Positions 7,910-16,679 of a stretch of 64,000 nt of DNA are shown here, one piece after another. The stretch spans positions 8,679 through 72,678 of the forward strand of contig CAYVDH010000001.1 of assembly GCA_964450355.1 (NCBI GenBank), in the 5' to 3' direction. The translations under genes were made by a program, and so were the position numbers. The DNA is from CAYVDH01 sp964450355 (GTDB lineage: Bacteria; Bacteroidota; Bacteroidia; NS11-12g; UBA955). Positions within the stretch are counted from its first letter, which is position 1. Every line of letters begins with the position of its first letter. The notes below the pieces were generated by a model. It made no database searches, was not told the origin of the DNA, and was given only the letters and a program-made list of their open reading frames with translations.

Positions 7910-9615
7910 TGTTTAATCACTTTCAACCAAACAGTTCTATTTTCACTCTCTATTTTCAGCATGTACACTCCAGATTTAATTTCTCTGAAATCAACAAAAG
8001 ACTGATCCAAATCGGAATTTTGAATGATTAATTTTCCAGTGTTATCAACTATCGAATACGCATTGATACGAATGTTATCAAAATGCAATACATCAATGAC
8101 AGGATTAGGATAGCTTTTTACCCAATTATTTTTCAATTGATTGACACTTGCTCCATTGCCATTAAAAGCTGTATCCATGAAAACAACGGTAACACTGTCA
8201 CAATTGGTGCAAGATGTTGTTGGGTTAGTAAAACAATATTTATAGGTTTTAGTTACGGACCACATGCCCATAAAGTCAATATCATCTATGTATATTGTTC
8301 CATTGGCATTAATTTCATCACCATACCATTTGCCATTTGAATTTCCTTGGTAATTGCTCATCAATGCAACTGAATCTTTATCATTAAAAATGGTATCTGG
8401 GGTTGTTAATGTCACTTGTGGCAAGCCATTGACAATGTATGTCAAAGTATCAGAAGTATTACATCCAGTAAAATAATCGTTAATGACTAGTTGATGAGTT
8501 CCTGTTTGACAAGCAGTATTGAATTCTTTAAAGTTGGTAATGCAATTAGAATAAGTTAAATCTTGCCAAGCACTCATAAAAGGCCTTTTATTGTCCTTTT
8601 TATTTCTAACAGTGCTATCTAACATGATTTTACCATCGTTTGCACAAAATTTATCCTTTGTTTGCTCGTATTCAGGCAAAGGAATGACAGTTAGAATTGA
8701 AGTATCACAACTTAAGCAACCTGTAAGCCCATCTTGAAAACAATATTGTATAATGTATTCCCCTTGTCTATTGGATTGATTTGCTGTTCCTGGATCAAAC
8801 ATCCATTTAAGTGGCACTACTGTGGTATCTTTATAAATTACCGAGTCGGGGTTTACTCCTGAATTGGTTGGAACTTTTAAACATTTAAAAGTAGAAATAC
8901 CACCAATTCTAACTTGACTTACTGGATGAATAACGCTGTTGTATAATTCGTAATCACCATTTAATTGGCAAATAACCGATTCTTGAGTAACCACAGTTGG
9001 TGCGGGATACAATCTGATGGTTGATTTTCCAGAATTTACACAACCATTGTCATCTGTATAACTAAAAAATATAGAATCTCTCAATCCGGTTTTAGGCACA
9101 TGGTCGTTTGAGATATTTGAAGCAAAATCATAGTAAAACCAATTGGTTCCAGCAGGACCTCCAGTCACCCACCCTTTTTTATCCCAGTATTTTATTTTGT
9201 CTTTGTTGCCACCATTAGCTGTAACTACATCCAATATTCTTTTGCCAGAATTGTAACAATTAGCAGCCATAGAAAACCCACTGATTGTTGGCAAAGCGTG
9301 AGTTATTAACTCAAATGAATCATAATCAGTATAGGTGATACTGTTTACTGTTTTGGTGACTTTAAGTTCATATAGTTTAGTTCCAATATTAGTAGATTTC
9401 ATTTTCAAAAACTCATTGTTAGATACCACTGAATTAGAGCTTAGGTCTTTCCACTGATATGTTCCAACATCACCTTGACTTAAACCTGTACCAGTTACCT
9501 TTATTGAATCGTTTAAACAATTTTCTTTATCAGCTCCAGCATTGGCAGTGACTTGAGCATGGATTATCATGTTAGAAATAAAAATAAAGAAGGAAAGTGT
9601 AATTAATTTTTTCAT
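7906..9615 (-). CDS. secreted protein with type IX secretion sorting domain
   Basis: 569 residues with an N-terminal signal peptide (ITLSFFIFISNMIIHAQ). The bulk consists of repeated immunoglobulin/PKD-like beta-sandwich units with many paired cysteines (CLND, CYNSGK, CVNSGKS, CQLNGDY, CLSCD, CANDGK, CTNCD). The C-terminal 75 residues (SYPNPVIDVLHFDN to SGVYMLKIESENRTVWLKVIKH) are a type A T9SS sorting domain, so the protein should cross the outer membrane and be attached or released at the surface. Precise role unknown; adhesion or matrix functions are typical. It has its own promoter (9640-9671). Confidence 0.85.
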   Translation of the reverse strand: MKKLITLSFFIFISNMIIHAQVTANAGADKENCLNDSIKVTGTGLSQGDVGTYQWKDLSSNSVVSNNEFLKMKSTNIGTKLYELKVTKTVNSITYTDYDSFELITHALPTISGFSMAANCYNSGKRILDVVTANGGNKDKIKYWDKKGWVTGGPAGTNWFYYDFASNISNDHVPKTGLRDSIFFSYTDDNGCVNSGKSTIRLYPAPTVVTQESVICQLNGDYELYNSVIHPVSQVRIGGISTFKCLKVPTNSGVNPDSVIYKDTTVVPLKWMFDPGTANQSNRQGEYIIQYCFQDGLTGCLSCDTSILTVIPLPEYEQTKDKFCANDGKIMLDSTVRNKKDNKRPFMSAWQDLTYSNCITNFKEFNTACQTGTHQLVINDYFTGCNTSDTLTYIVNGLPQVTLTTPDTIFNDKDSVALMSNYQGNSNGKWYGDEINANGTIYIDDIDFMGMWSVTKTYKYCFTNPTTSCTNCDSVTVVFMDTAFNGNGASVNQLKNNWVKSYPNPVIDVLHFDNIRINAYSIVDNTGKLIIQNSDLDQSFVDFREIKSGVYMLKIESENRTVWLKVIKH

Positions 9616-9639
9616 AAGTGTAAGAATTTAAGGATACTT

Positions 9640-9671
9640 CAAATGTACTAAAAAAATATAAAAGTGTCAAA
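9640..9671 (-). promoter_or_regulatory. promoter of the T9SS-secreted protein gene
   Basis: Minus strand reads TTTG (9671-9668), 20 bases, then TACATTTG (9647-9640). Both boxes match the Bacteroidota primary-sigma consensus. The start codon at 9615 gives a leader of about 20 bases. Confidence 0.75.
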
Positions 9672-9757
9672 TTCAATCCATTCAAACTTATAAATGTTCA
9701 AAATTCCACCATAAGTGTATGAAATTGGGGAATAAGTGTTTTTGATTAAAATAAAAA

Positions 9758-9784
9758 AAAAGACCGAAATTAAATCGGTCTTTT
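9758..9784 (-). terminator. rho-independent terminator after mdh
   Basis: Inverted repeat with AGACCGA at 9761-9767 and TCGGTC at 9775-9780, extended by A/T pairs on both sides, so on the minus strand the stem is followed by a run of T. It lies about 25 bases beyond the mdh stop. The flanking A and T runs make it potentially functional in both directions. Confidence 0.8.
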
Positions 9785-9809
9785 AATATTGAAAAATTGT
9801 TATCTAATC

Positions 9810-10745
9810 TTACATACTCATAGTACTCAACACCGCGTTCATGCTGCGAACAGCTTCTGCACTTTTGTTGAATGCTGCTTGCTCTGTTTCGTTTAGTTTG
9901 TAATCGATGATTTTCTCCCAACCGTTTCTTCCAATCACTACAGGAACTCCTAAACAAATGTCTGATTGACCATATTCGCCATCTAATGCAACACAACAAG
10001 GCATTACTTTTTTCTCATCTCTAACTATGGCTTCTACCAATGCTGCTCCTGCTGCTCCTGGCGCATACCAAGCACTAGTGCCCAACAATCCTGTTAGTGT
10101 AGCACCTCCTACCATGGTATCTGCTGCTACTTTAGCCAATTGCTCATCATTTAAATAATGATTCACTGGCAATCCATTTACTGTCGCTAATCTGGTTAAT
10201 GGAATCATAGTAGTATCACCATGACCACCTATAACCACGGCATGCAAATCGTTTGTAGATGCACCAGTAGCTAATGACAAATAGCATTTAAAACGAGCGC
10301 TGTCTAATATTCCTCCCATTCCTATGATTCTGTTTTTAGGAATTCCACTTGATTTTAACGCCAAGTAAGTCATGGTATCCATTGGGTTACTGATTACAAT
10401 GATGATGGCATTTGGAGAATGTTCTAATATATTTTGAGTAACACCTTTAACTATTCCTGCATTAATCCCAATCAACTCTTCGCGAGTCATTCCTGGCTTA
10501 CGTGGTATTCCACTGGTAATTACTACTACATCGCTGTTAGCGGTTTTAGAATAATCATTGGTACTTCCAGTAATTTTGGTATCAAACCCAAGTAAAGATG
10601 AAGTTTGAAACAAATCCAAAGCTTTACCTTCACTGATGCCTTCTTTGATGTCTAACAACACCAATTCTGAACACAATTCTTTGCGGGCAATGTTATCAGC
10701 ACATGTTGCGCCTACTGCTCCGGCTCCTACTACTGTTATTTTCAT
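9810..10745 (-). CDS. mdh: malate dehydrogenase, LDH-like type
   Basis: 311 residues. Catalyses NAD-dependent oxidation of malate to oxaloacetate in the citric acid cycle. The N-terminal Rossmann motif is VVGAGAVGATCAD (5-17, GxGxxG), with an acidic residue at the end of strand 2 (LLDIKEG) that favours NAD. Substrate-binding motifs are present: SGIPRKPGMTREELI, ISNPMDTMTYL, and the catalytic histidine in VIGGHGDTTMIPL. The motif set and length match the LDH-like malate dehydrogenase group common in Bacteroidota. It has its own promoter and terminator, so it is probably monocistronic. Confidence 0.97.
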   Translation of the reverse strand: MKITVVGAGAVGATCADNIARKELCSELVLLDIKEGISEGKALDLFQTSSLLGFDTKITGSTNDYSKTANSDVVVITSGIPRKPGMTREELIGINAGIVKGVTQNILEHSPNAIIIVISNPMDTMTYLALKSSGIPKNRIIGMGGILDSARFKCYLSLATGASTNDLHAVVIGGHGDTTMIPLTRLATVNGLPVNHYLNDEQLAKVAADTMVGGATLTGLLGTSAWYAPGAAGAALVEAIVRDEKKVMPCCVALDGEYGQSDICLGVPVVIGRNGWEKIIDYKLNETEQAAFNKSAEAVRSMNAVLSTMSM

Positions 10746-10777
10746 TTTATTTGATATTTGGTTTTAAAAAATTTATG

Positions 10778-10785
10778 CAAAAATA
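10778..10785 (-). promoter_or_regulatory. -7 promoter element of mdh
   Basis: Minus strand TATTTTTG, a perfect TAnnTTTG match, 32 bases upstream of the mdh ATG. No convincing TTTG box at the -33 distance. Confidence 0.55.
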
Positions 10786-10837
10786 GAATAAGTATTGTTA
10801 ATTATTCATGAAGAATTTAAGGAGTTATAAACTAATT

Positions 10838-12031
10838 TTACTCCGTTTCTATGGCATGAATACCCGGCAATAGTTTACCTTCAAAATATTCTAACAAAGC
10901 ACCTCCTCCTGTAGAGACATAACTCACCTTATCCGCATATCCAAATTGATGTATCGCTGCGGCACTGTCTCCACCTCCAATTAAACTAAATCCTCCATTC
11001 AGTGAAACAGAAGCTACTGACTCTGCCACCGCTTTGGTTCCTTCAGAAAAATTAGCCATCTCAAACACCCCCATTGGTCCATTCCACAACACCGTTTTAG
11101 AAGATTTTATCACTTGACAAAACTCTTCTATAGCTTTAGGTCCAATATCTAAGCCCATGTACCCTTCACTTATCGTCTGGTTGTTTTCAATTTTGGTATT
11201 GGCATTGTTGTCAAATTTATCTGCGACTTTAGAATCAATAGGCAACAACAATTTTACATTTTTAGATTTCGCTTTTTCTATCAACTCAAGCGTCAAAGGC
11301 ATTCTATCGTCTTCGCAAAGTGAATTTCCAATGCTGCCACCCATGGCTTTAGCAAATGTGTATGCCATTCCTCCTCCAACAATGATGTTATCCGCAATGT
11401 TCATCAAATTTTCTATGATCAACAATTTATCGCTTACTTTAGCTCCTCCTACAATGGCTGTAAATGGGCGCTGAGGCTGATCTAATACTTTTTTGGCATT
11501 TAAAATTTCATTTGCCATCACATAGCCAAAACATTTTTTCCCTTTAAAATATTGAGCGATAACCGCTGTAGAGGCATGTGCTCTGTGTGCAGTTCCAAAT
11601 GCATCGTTCACATAAAAACTACCCATTTTACTCAGTTTTTCAGCAAATTCTACATTCCCTTTTTCTTCGTCTTTATAAAATCTCAAATTTTCTAATAATA
11701 AAATCTCCCCTGGTTTCAACTCGTTAGCCAACTGATAAGCCGTTTCACCTATACAATCATCAGCAAAATACACATTGGCTTGACTCAATTCTTTCAACCT
11801 TTCTACCACGTGTTTTAATGAATATTTTTCAGCAGGACCTTCCTTAGGCCTGCCCAAATGACTCATTAAAATGCAACTGCCGCCATCTGATAGTATTTTT
11901 TTAATACTAGGTATAGTGGCAGCTATACGTGAATCATCAGTGATATTAAACTCCGAATTTAATGGCACATTAAAATCGACACGCATTAATACTTTTTCAT
12001 TGTTAAAATTAAATTGATCTATTGTTAGCAT
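10838..12031 (-). CDS. pgk: phosphoglycerate kinase
   Basis: 397 residues. Converts 1,3-bisphosphoglycerate and ADP to 3-phosphoglycerate and ATP in glycolysis. The start was placed at the ATG at 12031 ([21 protein letters not shown]), because a frame extending to 12076 would cover the promoter. Signature blocks include [10 protein letters not shown] at about 16-25, [50 protein letters not shown] and WNGPMGVFE. The nucleotide loop [13 protein letters not shown] is followed by [13 protein letters not shown] near the C-terminus. Length is standard. Confidence 0.97.
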   Translation of the reverse strand: MLTIDQFNFNNEKVLMRVDFNVPLNSEFNITDDSRIAATIPSIKKILSDGGSCILMSHLGRPKEGPAEKYSLKHVVERLKELSQANVYFADDCIGETAYQLANELKPGEILLLENLRFYKDEEKGNVEFAEKLSKMGSFYVNDAFGTAHRAHASTAVIAQYFKGKKCFGYVMANEILNAKKVLDQPQRPFTAIVGGAKVSDKLLIIENLMNIADNIIVGGGMAYTFAKAMGGSIGNSLCEDDRMPLTLELIEKAKSKNVKLLLPIDSKVADKFDNNANTKIENNQTISEGYMGLDIGPKAIEEFCQVIKSSKTVLWNGPMGVFEMANFSEGTKAVAESVASVSLNGGFSLIGGGDSAAAIHQFGYADKVSYVSTGGGALLEYFEGKLLPGIHAIETE

Positions 12032-12053
12032 TGAATTATTTTTTTTGAGTTGG

Positions 12054-12085
12054 CAAAGGTAATTTATCAAATTCACAATATCAAA
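12054..12085 (-). promoter_or_regulatory. promoter of pgk
   Basis: Minus strand reads TTTG (12085-12082), 20 bases, then TACCTTTG (12061-12054): a full match to the two-box Bacteroidota promoter. The TTTG box is the end of the T-run of the preceding terminator. Confidence 0.8.
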
Positions 12086-12112
12086 AAGCCAATTTATTTC
12101 TCTGTAAATTGG
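12083..12112 (-). terminator. probable terminator after hipA
   Basis: Perfect 8-base inverted repeat: CCAATTTA at 12089-12096 and TAAATTGG at 12105-12112, 8-base loop. On the minus strand it is followed directly by C and five T. It begins 5 bases after the hipA stop. The T-run shares bases with the -33 box of pgk. Confidence 0.65.
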
Positions 12113-12116
12113 AGAG

Positions 12117-13385
12117 CTAAAAAAGGTAAAAATCCTTTTTCATGTTGCCAATTATTTTTGTCGGGATAGCCAAATCTTGAGCTTTTTGTTCCCAAAATTC
12201 AACAGATGAAAGCAGTTGTTCGATGATGGAACTTGGGTTTTTAATGGTGTATTTTTTAGCTAAAACAAGCACATCTTCTTTTGAAATGTTTTGTCTTTTT
12301 CCATTGATAGACAAAGCTCTCGACACTTTTTTATAATTCAGCAACGGATTCAACGAAAATGTCAAATCATACGCTGGAGCTAAACTCCATTGATCCGTTA
12401 ATTCGTTGTAAATAAACGAATGATTCTTGAGATGATCATCGGCATTTGCATACACCAAATTAAAAACCATTCGTTTAAACAATTCTTCAATTTGTTTGTG
12501 TGGAATTTTTAAAAACAAGGCTAAATCAAATAGATTTTCATAAGAAGATACTTCAGGATTTTTAAAATCCCAACCTGTTAAACCCGAAGCGGTCAGCACG
12601 TGATTCTTTTTCCCATTTTGTCTATCAAACCTCATTGTAGCAAAGTGTTTGCCGTCTATCAACTTTGACTCCATCATTGAAACTCCAAGCTCCTTAGCCA
12701 ATAAATAATAACTGTATTCAATCAATTCTTTGTTGTAGGGCAATTCTTCGTCTAAGTGTAATTTCACTAAATAATGATTGTATTTATCGGAAAATTCCAA
12801 ATCGCCAGGAATGATTTTTCCTGATTTTTTATTTTCCGAAATCACTATTTTGGGGTGGGCGCCCCCAGCTGAACTTCCAATTTTAAATACATTAATCAAG
12901 GATTCTGTATCCAAATGCTCGGCTTGAGTGTTTTGTTTTACATCCATTACTTGTTTCAACACGTCTATAATTTCATTCAAATCAATGGAGGTATGCCTAG
13001 GAATGTGCTTAACGGGAGTGTATTCCAAAGCCCCCATTCCTCTGTTAGCCACATACGCAAGTTGTTCAAGCACACTGATGGATTTACTGCCTTTCCCGTT
13101 TGCATCTAACCACGATTTAAACACCAAATTGCCAAACATATCGGGCAAGGAATCTGCTATCATAGGAGGCAACCCTTTGAAAGTATCAGAATTGAATTGA
13201 CTAAACACTTGGGTGTGTTCTATGCGTTTAAAAACAAGTGGGAACAAGTGTTCATACATGCCTGTTTTTAAAAAAACAGGATTGAACTGAAAATACGACT
13301 TGTTTTTGTTTTCATCAAAGCCAAGTTTTCCAATTTCAATTCCAAAACAATGCACTTGCACAAGTTCATTTTTAGCCATAATCAA
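12117..13385 (-). CDS. hipA: HipA-family serine/threonine kinase toxin
   Basis: 422 residues. HipA kinases of type II toxin-antitoxin modules phosphorylate a translation target (GltX in E. coli), causing growth arrest and persistence. Visible features are the N-terminal HipA domain, the [12 protein letters not shown] loop near residue 190 (the region carrying the regulatory serine), the kinase core [14 protein letters not shown] and [12 protein letters not shown], the catalytic [11 protein letters not shown], and the metal/activation segment [10 protein letters not shown]. All motifs look intact and the length is close to that of E. coli HipA (440). Translation is coupled to hipB by a 4-base overlap. 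The frame has ATG at codons 1 and 3 and either could start it. Confidence 0.93.
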   Translation of the reverse strand: MIMAKNELVQVHCFGIEIGKLGFDENKNKSYFQFNPVFLKTGMYEHLFPLVFKRIEHTQVFSQFNSDTFKGLPPMIADSLPDMFGNLVFKSWLDANGKGSKSISVLEQLAYVANRGMGALEYTPVKHIPRHTSIDLNEIIDVLKQVMDVKQNTQAEHLDTESLINVFKIGSSAGGAHPKIVISENKKSGKIIPGDLEFSDKYNHYLVKLHLDEELPYNKELIEYSYYLLAKELGVSMMESKLIDGKHFATMRFDRQNGKKNHVLTASGLTGWDFKNPEVSSYENLFDLALFLKIPHKQIEELFKRMVFNLVYANADDHLKNHSFIYNELTDQWSLAPAYDLTFSLNPLLNYKKVSRALSINGKRQNISKEDVLVLAKKYTIKNPSSIIEQLLSSVEFWEQKAQDLAIPTKIIGNMKKDFYLF

Positions 13386-13648
13386 TACAATGATTTTATG
13401 CTGTTGTTATCTATTTCATCGTTGATAAGGGTCATCAATTTGTCTAACAAATCAAAATGTTGCATCACCTTAAACCAAGTATCAATTGTTACATTGTTAG
13501 CTGATTCCAAGTTCTGAATGGTGATCCTTGACATGCCTAAATTATCCGCCAATTCATTTTGAGTCAATCCATTTTTTTTGCGAAGCTCCTTACACAATAG
13601 AGCTAACTTAAGCTTAAGTTCTTCAATTGTAGTAGAATTTAACAACAT
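13382..13648 (-). CDS. hipB: HipB-like antitoxin, XRE-family repressor
   Basis: 88 residues with a helix-turn-helix of the Cro/CI type: LCKELRKKNGLTQNELADNLGMSRITIQNLE at about residues 18-48, which contains the LTQNELA turn and the recognition helix. Such proteins neutralise HipA by binding it and repress the operon through repeated operators. It lies upstream of and overlaps hipA. The promoter element TATATTTG (13675-13668, minus strand) sits inside the first of several operator-like boxes, consistent with autoregulation. Confidence 0.9.
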   Translation of the reverse strand: MLLNSTTIEELKLKLALLCKELRKKNGLTQNELADNLGMSRITIQNLESANNVTIDTWFKVMQHFDLLDKLMTLINDEIDNNSIKSLY

Positions 13649-13656
13649 AAATACAT

Positions 13657-13800
13657 ATTTTAATATGCAAATATACTAATAATAATTAATAATGCATATT
13701 ATTTTATTTAATATAGATTGATATAATTTATTTTATGATTATTTTAATATGCAAATATAAAATTATTTGGCATTTATAAATATTTTATTATGCAATAATT
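13657..13800. promoter_or_regulatory. hipBA promoter with repeated operator-like boxes
   Basis: This AT-rich leader of hipB holds an exact 19-base direct repeat beginning ATTTTAATATGCAAATA, at 13657-13675 and 13741-13759. A related box lies inverted at 13691-13701 (minus strand TAATATGCATT), and a looser copy at 13782-13800 (ATTTTATTATGCAATAATT). The shared core is TAATATGCA. The first and second copies each contain CAAATATA, which on the minus strand is a TAnnTTTG promoter element; the first is 20 bases from the hipB start. Boxes overlapping the promoter are what an autorepressor needs. Apart from these boxes the 299-base gap from 13649 to 13947 holds only the promoter of the next gene. Confidence 0.65.
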
Positions 13801-13903
13801 GAAAAATAATAAAACAATAAAACAATCTTTATTGGAAAACAAATACTTCATTAGTCCATCAAAAATCAAGCACCAAACCTGTATAACTCTATAAATAAAA
13901 TTA

Positions 13904-13935
13904 TTCGTTCAATACAACTCAATTCCTTATTTTCG
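13904..13935 (+). promoter_or_regulatory. probable promoter of the polyprenyl synthase gene
   Basis: TTCG at 13904-13907, 20 bases, TATTTTCG at 13928-13935. Each box has one T-to-C change from TTTG and TAnnTTTG. The same TAnnTTCG variant precedes dnaN, nhaD and rseP. The TTG start at 13948 lies 12 bases beyond, so the leader is minimal. Confidence 0.5.
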
Positions 13936-13947
13936 CAAACTAATATT

Positions 13948-14922
13948 TTGTCCACTTCAATTGATACTATAAAACTCCCTATTGACAATGAATTAAAATT
14001 GTTTGAATTGGCGTTCAGCAAAAGCATGAAAACCCATGTACCATTGCTCAACACCATTATGCACTACATAGTAAAAAGAAAAGGAAAACAAATTAGACCT
14101 ATGTTTGTGTTGTTTTGCGCTAAATTGCATGGTGAAATCAACGAAAGAACATACAGAGGAGCCAGCTTGATTGAATTGCTACATACAGCCACCCTTGTTC
14201 ATGATGACGTGGTAGATGGCAGCGACAAGAGAAGAGGATTTTTCAGTATTAATGCCCTTTGGAAAAACAAAATTGCTGTGTTGGTAGGAGATTTCTTACT
14301 AGCCAAGGGCTTGTTACTCTCCGTTGACAACAACGATTTCGACTTGCTTAAAATCGTCAGCGAAAGCGTAAAATTGATGAGCGAAGGAGAACTTCTTCAA
14401 CTTGAAAAAGCCCGCAGATTGGATATCACAGAAGAGGTATATTACGATATCATCACTAAAAAAACTGCTTCATTGATTGCTAGTTGTTGCGCAATTGGAT
14501 CAGCAGCAGCTAATGCCAGTGTCGAAACCATTGAGAAAATGAGACTTTTTGGCGAATACAGTGGCATAGCTTTTCAAATAAAAGACGACCTTTTTGATTA
14601 TGGAGACAACTCCACAGGCAAACCAACTGGCATCGATATCAAAGAAAAGAAAATGACACTTCCTTTGATTTTTGCACTGAATCAAGCTACCAAACCTGAA
14701 AGAAAACACATCATTTATCTAGTAAAAAACAAAAGCCACAAAAAAGAAACGGCTAAAGAAGTGATACAATTTGTATTGAATAAGGGAGGATTTGACTATG
14801 CCAACAAACAAATGGAGCTATACCGCAACAAAGCCAGAACTATATTGAACGAAATGCCTGATAACGAGGCAAGAAATAGCTTAAATCAATTGTTAGATTT
14901 TGTAATAGAAAGAAAAAAATAA
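13948..14922 (+). CDS. all-trans polyprenyl diphosphate synthase
   Basis: 324 residues. Condenses isopentenyl diphosphate onto allylic diphosphates, probably making the menaquinone side chain (octaprenyl-type, IspB-like). The first aspartate-rich motif DDVVD is at residues 86-90 after LLHTATLVH, and the second, FQIKDDLFDYG, is at about 209-219. KGKQIRPM at 45-52 binds the substrate diphosphate. No ATG exists in the open frame upstream; TTG at 13948 is the best start because the family begins with a short segment like STSIDTIKLPIDNE and a promoter lies just before it. It overlaps the next gene by one base (TAATG). Confidence 0.92.
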   Translation: MSTSIDTIKLPIDNELKLFELAFSKSMKTHVPLLNTIMHYIVKRKGKQIRPMFVLFCAKLHGEINERTYRGASLIELLHTATLVHDDVVDGSDKRRGFFSINALWKNKIAVLVGDFLLAKGLLLSVDNNDFDLLKIVSESVKLMSEGELLQLEKARRLDITEEVYYDIITKKTASLIASCCAIGSAAANASVETIEKMRLFGEYSGIAFQIKDDLFDYGDNSTGKPTGIDIKEKKMTLPLIFALNQATKPERKHIIYLVKNKSHKKETAKEVIQFVLNKGGFDYANKQMELYRNKARTILNEMPDNEARNSLNQLLDFVIERKK

Positions 14923-16139
14923 TGAGTGTCAGTTCGTTTATTGCCCAAAAATTAGCTTTAAGTAAAAACAAAACCTTCACTTCATTAATTATACGCTTGG
15001 CTTGGATAGGTGTGGCCCTTAGCGTTTCTGTCATGATTATTGCTGTATCGGTAGTGATTGGATACAAAAAACAAATATCCGAAAAAGTCATTGGTTTTAA
15101 TGGCCACCTCGAAATACACTCAACCGGTTCAACTGGCAACTTTGATTACACTTTGTTTACGGATTCTACTCCATTAGTGAACGATTTAAAAAAAATTAAA
15201 GATTTGGGCGAAATTCAACCCATCATTGCTAAACCAGGGATTTTGAAATCTGACGAGGAAGTGGAAGGGATTATTTTCAAAGGAGTATCTGCAAATTATA
15301 ATTTTAATTTTTTTAACAAAAACTTAATTAAAGGCAAATGCCCTAACACCTCTGACAGCACTAGAAAGAGAGAAATCATGGTTTCGCAATTGTTGGCAAA
15401 AAAGCTTAAGCTAGATACTGGACAAAAAGTTAAAATATTTTTCATTAATGAGCCTGTCAGAGTAATTCCATGTAAAATTACTGGAATATACGAAACGGGC
15501 CTTGAAGAAAGTGACCAAGTAATGGTTATAGGAAGCCTTAAGGAAATGCAAAGAATATTTGCAAATAAAAACCAAAAAATCACTCACTATGAAATCACCA
15601 CTTCAAACACCAAAAACTTAGCACAATTTACAGATTTAGTACATAAAAAAATACCCCTTGAATTAGCCGCTCAAAACATGATTCAACTCAATCCTCAAAT
15701 TTTTGACTGGCTTGGCTACCTTGATCAAAACATTTCCATCATATTGACTTTAATGATTGTTGTTGCCTGCATCAACATGATGACAGCCCTGCTTGTACTT
15801 ATCATCGAACGCACCAACATGATTGGAGTTCTAAAAGCTGTTGGTTCCACTAACAAACTCATTAGAAAAATATTTTTAAATCATGCCTTTTATATATTAT
15901 TGATTGGATTAATTTTAGGTAACATTTTAGGCCTTTCCATTAGCCTCATTCAACAACACTACCACGTCATCAAACTACCTCAAGAAACTTATTATTTATC
16001 ATACGTTCCAATCCATATCAATTGGTTCTTTGTTTTATTAATCAACATCGGAACAGTTTCCATTTGCATGATTTCCTTGCTTATTCCTTCGAGAATGATA
16101 AGCAATATCCACCCAGTAAAAGCCATTAAATTCAACTAA
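14922..16139 (+). CDS. ABC transporter permease, LolC/FtsX type
   Basis: 405 residues with one N-terminal membrane helix (RLAWIGVALSVSVMIIAVSVVIGY), a large periplasmic domain (about residues 45-265) and three C-terminal helices, ending in LLIPSRMISNIHPVKAIKF. This is the LolC/LolE arrangement, in which the complex extracts lipoproteins from the inner membrane for transfer to the outer membrane. The matching ATPase (LolD) is not next to it. It could also be a MacB-like permease. It overlaps the polyprenyl synthase gene by one base and abuts the TrpF-like gene. Confidence 0.85.
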   Translation: MSVSSFIAQKLALSKNKTFTSLIIRLAWIGVALSVSVMIIAVSVVIGYKKQISEKVIGFNGHLEIHSTGSTGNFDYTLFTDSTPLVNDLKKIKDLGEIQPIIAKPGILKSDEEVEGIIFKGVSANYNFNFFNKNLIKGKCPNTSDSTRKREIMVSQLLAKKLKLDTGQKVKIFFINEPVRVIPCKITGIYETGLEESDQVMVIGSLKEMQRIFANKNQKITHYEITTSNTKNLAQFTDLVHKKIPLELAAQNMIQLNPQIFDWLGYLDQNISIILTLMIVVACINMMTALLVLIIERTNMIGVLKAVGSTNKLIRKIFLNHAFYILLIGLILGNILGLSISLIQQHYHVIKLPQETYYLSYVPIHINWFFVLLINIGTVSICMISLLIPSRMISNIHPVKAIKFN

Positions 16140-16679
16140 ATGAACTACCCATTTACTCTTAAAATATCTTCTGTTACCAATCTGTCTGACGCCAGATATG
16201 CTGCTGGTGCTTGGGCTAACTACCTTGGTTTTTGTTGTGACCCCAGCAACACAAACTACATTGACCCCAATAAAATGAAAGAAATTAAGGCTTGGGTCAA
16301 TGGCCCTGAAATTGTTTTGGAATTCAACAAGCAACCCCTTGAATGGATCAGTGATTTTTGCCATGAAATAAAACCAAATGCCATTCAAATACCACTTGAA
16401 TTTTACAACCCTCAACTCATAGAATTACAATTAAAAATCATCCTTGAAGTCAGTTCGATAAGTACCATCCCAGTAGGCATTACTGAGTTGATTACCTCAG
16501 ACAGTGACATTGCAAAACATTACACAAATTCAGGATACACTGTCATGTATCAAATAGAAAACCTAAATGAAGACATCAAGGATTACAATGGAATAGCCTT
16601 GTTAGGTTTAATGGAAGACAAACCTGGAACCAGAGACCACAGCAATTGGACAGCTTTTTTAGAACCTTATATGAATTGA
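16140..16679 (+). CDS. TrpF-like beta/alpha-barrel protein lacking the catalytic cysteine
   Basis: 179 residues. The beginning LKISSVTNLSDARYAAGAWANYLGF aligns by eye with the start of phosphoribosylanthranilate isomerase (KICGITxxEDAxxAxxxGADxLGF), but the conserved Cys-Gly is Ser-Ser here. The C-terminal phosphate-binding strand seems reduced (GIALLGLMEDKPGTRDHSNW), and it is about 20-25 residues shorter than TrpF. The reaction is therefore unlikely to be the tryptophan-pathway one, and no other trp genes are nearby. It starts directly after the permease stop and its last 13 bases overlap trmB on the other strand. True function unknown. Confidence 0.7.
   Translation: MNYPFTLKISSVTNLSDARYAAGAWANYLGFCCDPSNTNYIDPNKMKEIKAWVNGPEIVLEFNKQPLEWISDFCHEIKPNAIQIPLEFYNPQLIELQLKIILEVSSISTIPVGITELITSDSDIAKHYTNSGYTVMYQIENLNEDIKDYNGIALLGLMEDKPGTRDHSNWTAFLEPYMN

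Noticed and set aside
9688..9999. Open frame of 103 codons on the minus strand across the mdh 3' end
   Set aside because: It lies in another frame of a well-conserved gene and crosses the terminator; composition is not protein-like.
10803..10840. GGAGT/ACTCC inverted repeat near the pgk stop
   Set aside because: Only five pairs with a 14-base loop, partly in the coding region and without a T-run; too weak for a terminator.
12032..12076. Longer N-terminus for pgk
   Set aside because: The extra 15 codons contain the -7 promoter element, and the family starts at the ATG at 12031.
12119..12140. AAAAAGG/CCTTTTT inverted repeat near the end of hipA
   Set aside because: It is inside the hipA coding region (KKDFYLF end); the hairpin just after the stop is the better terminator.
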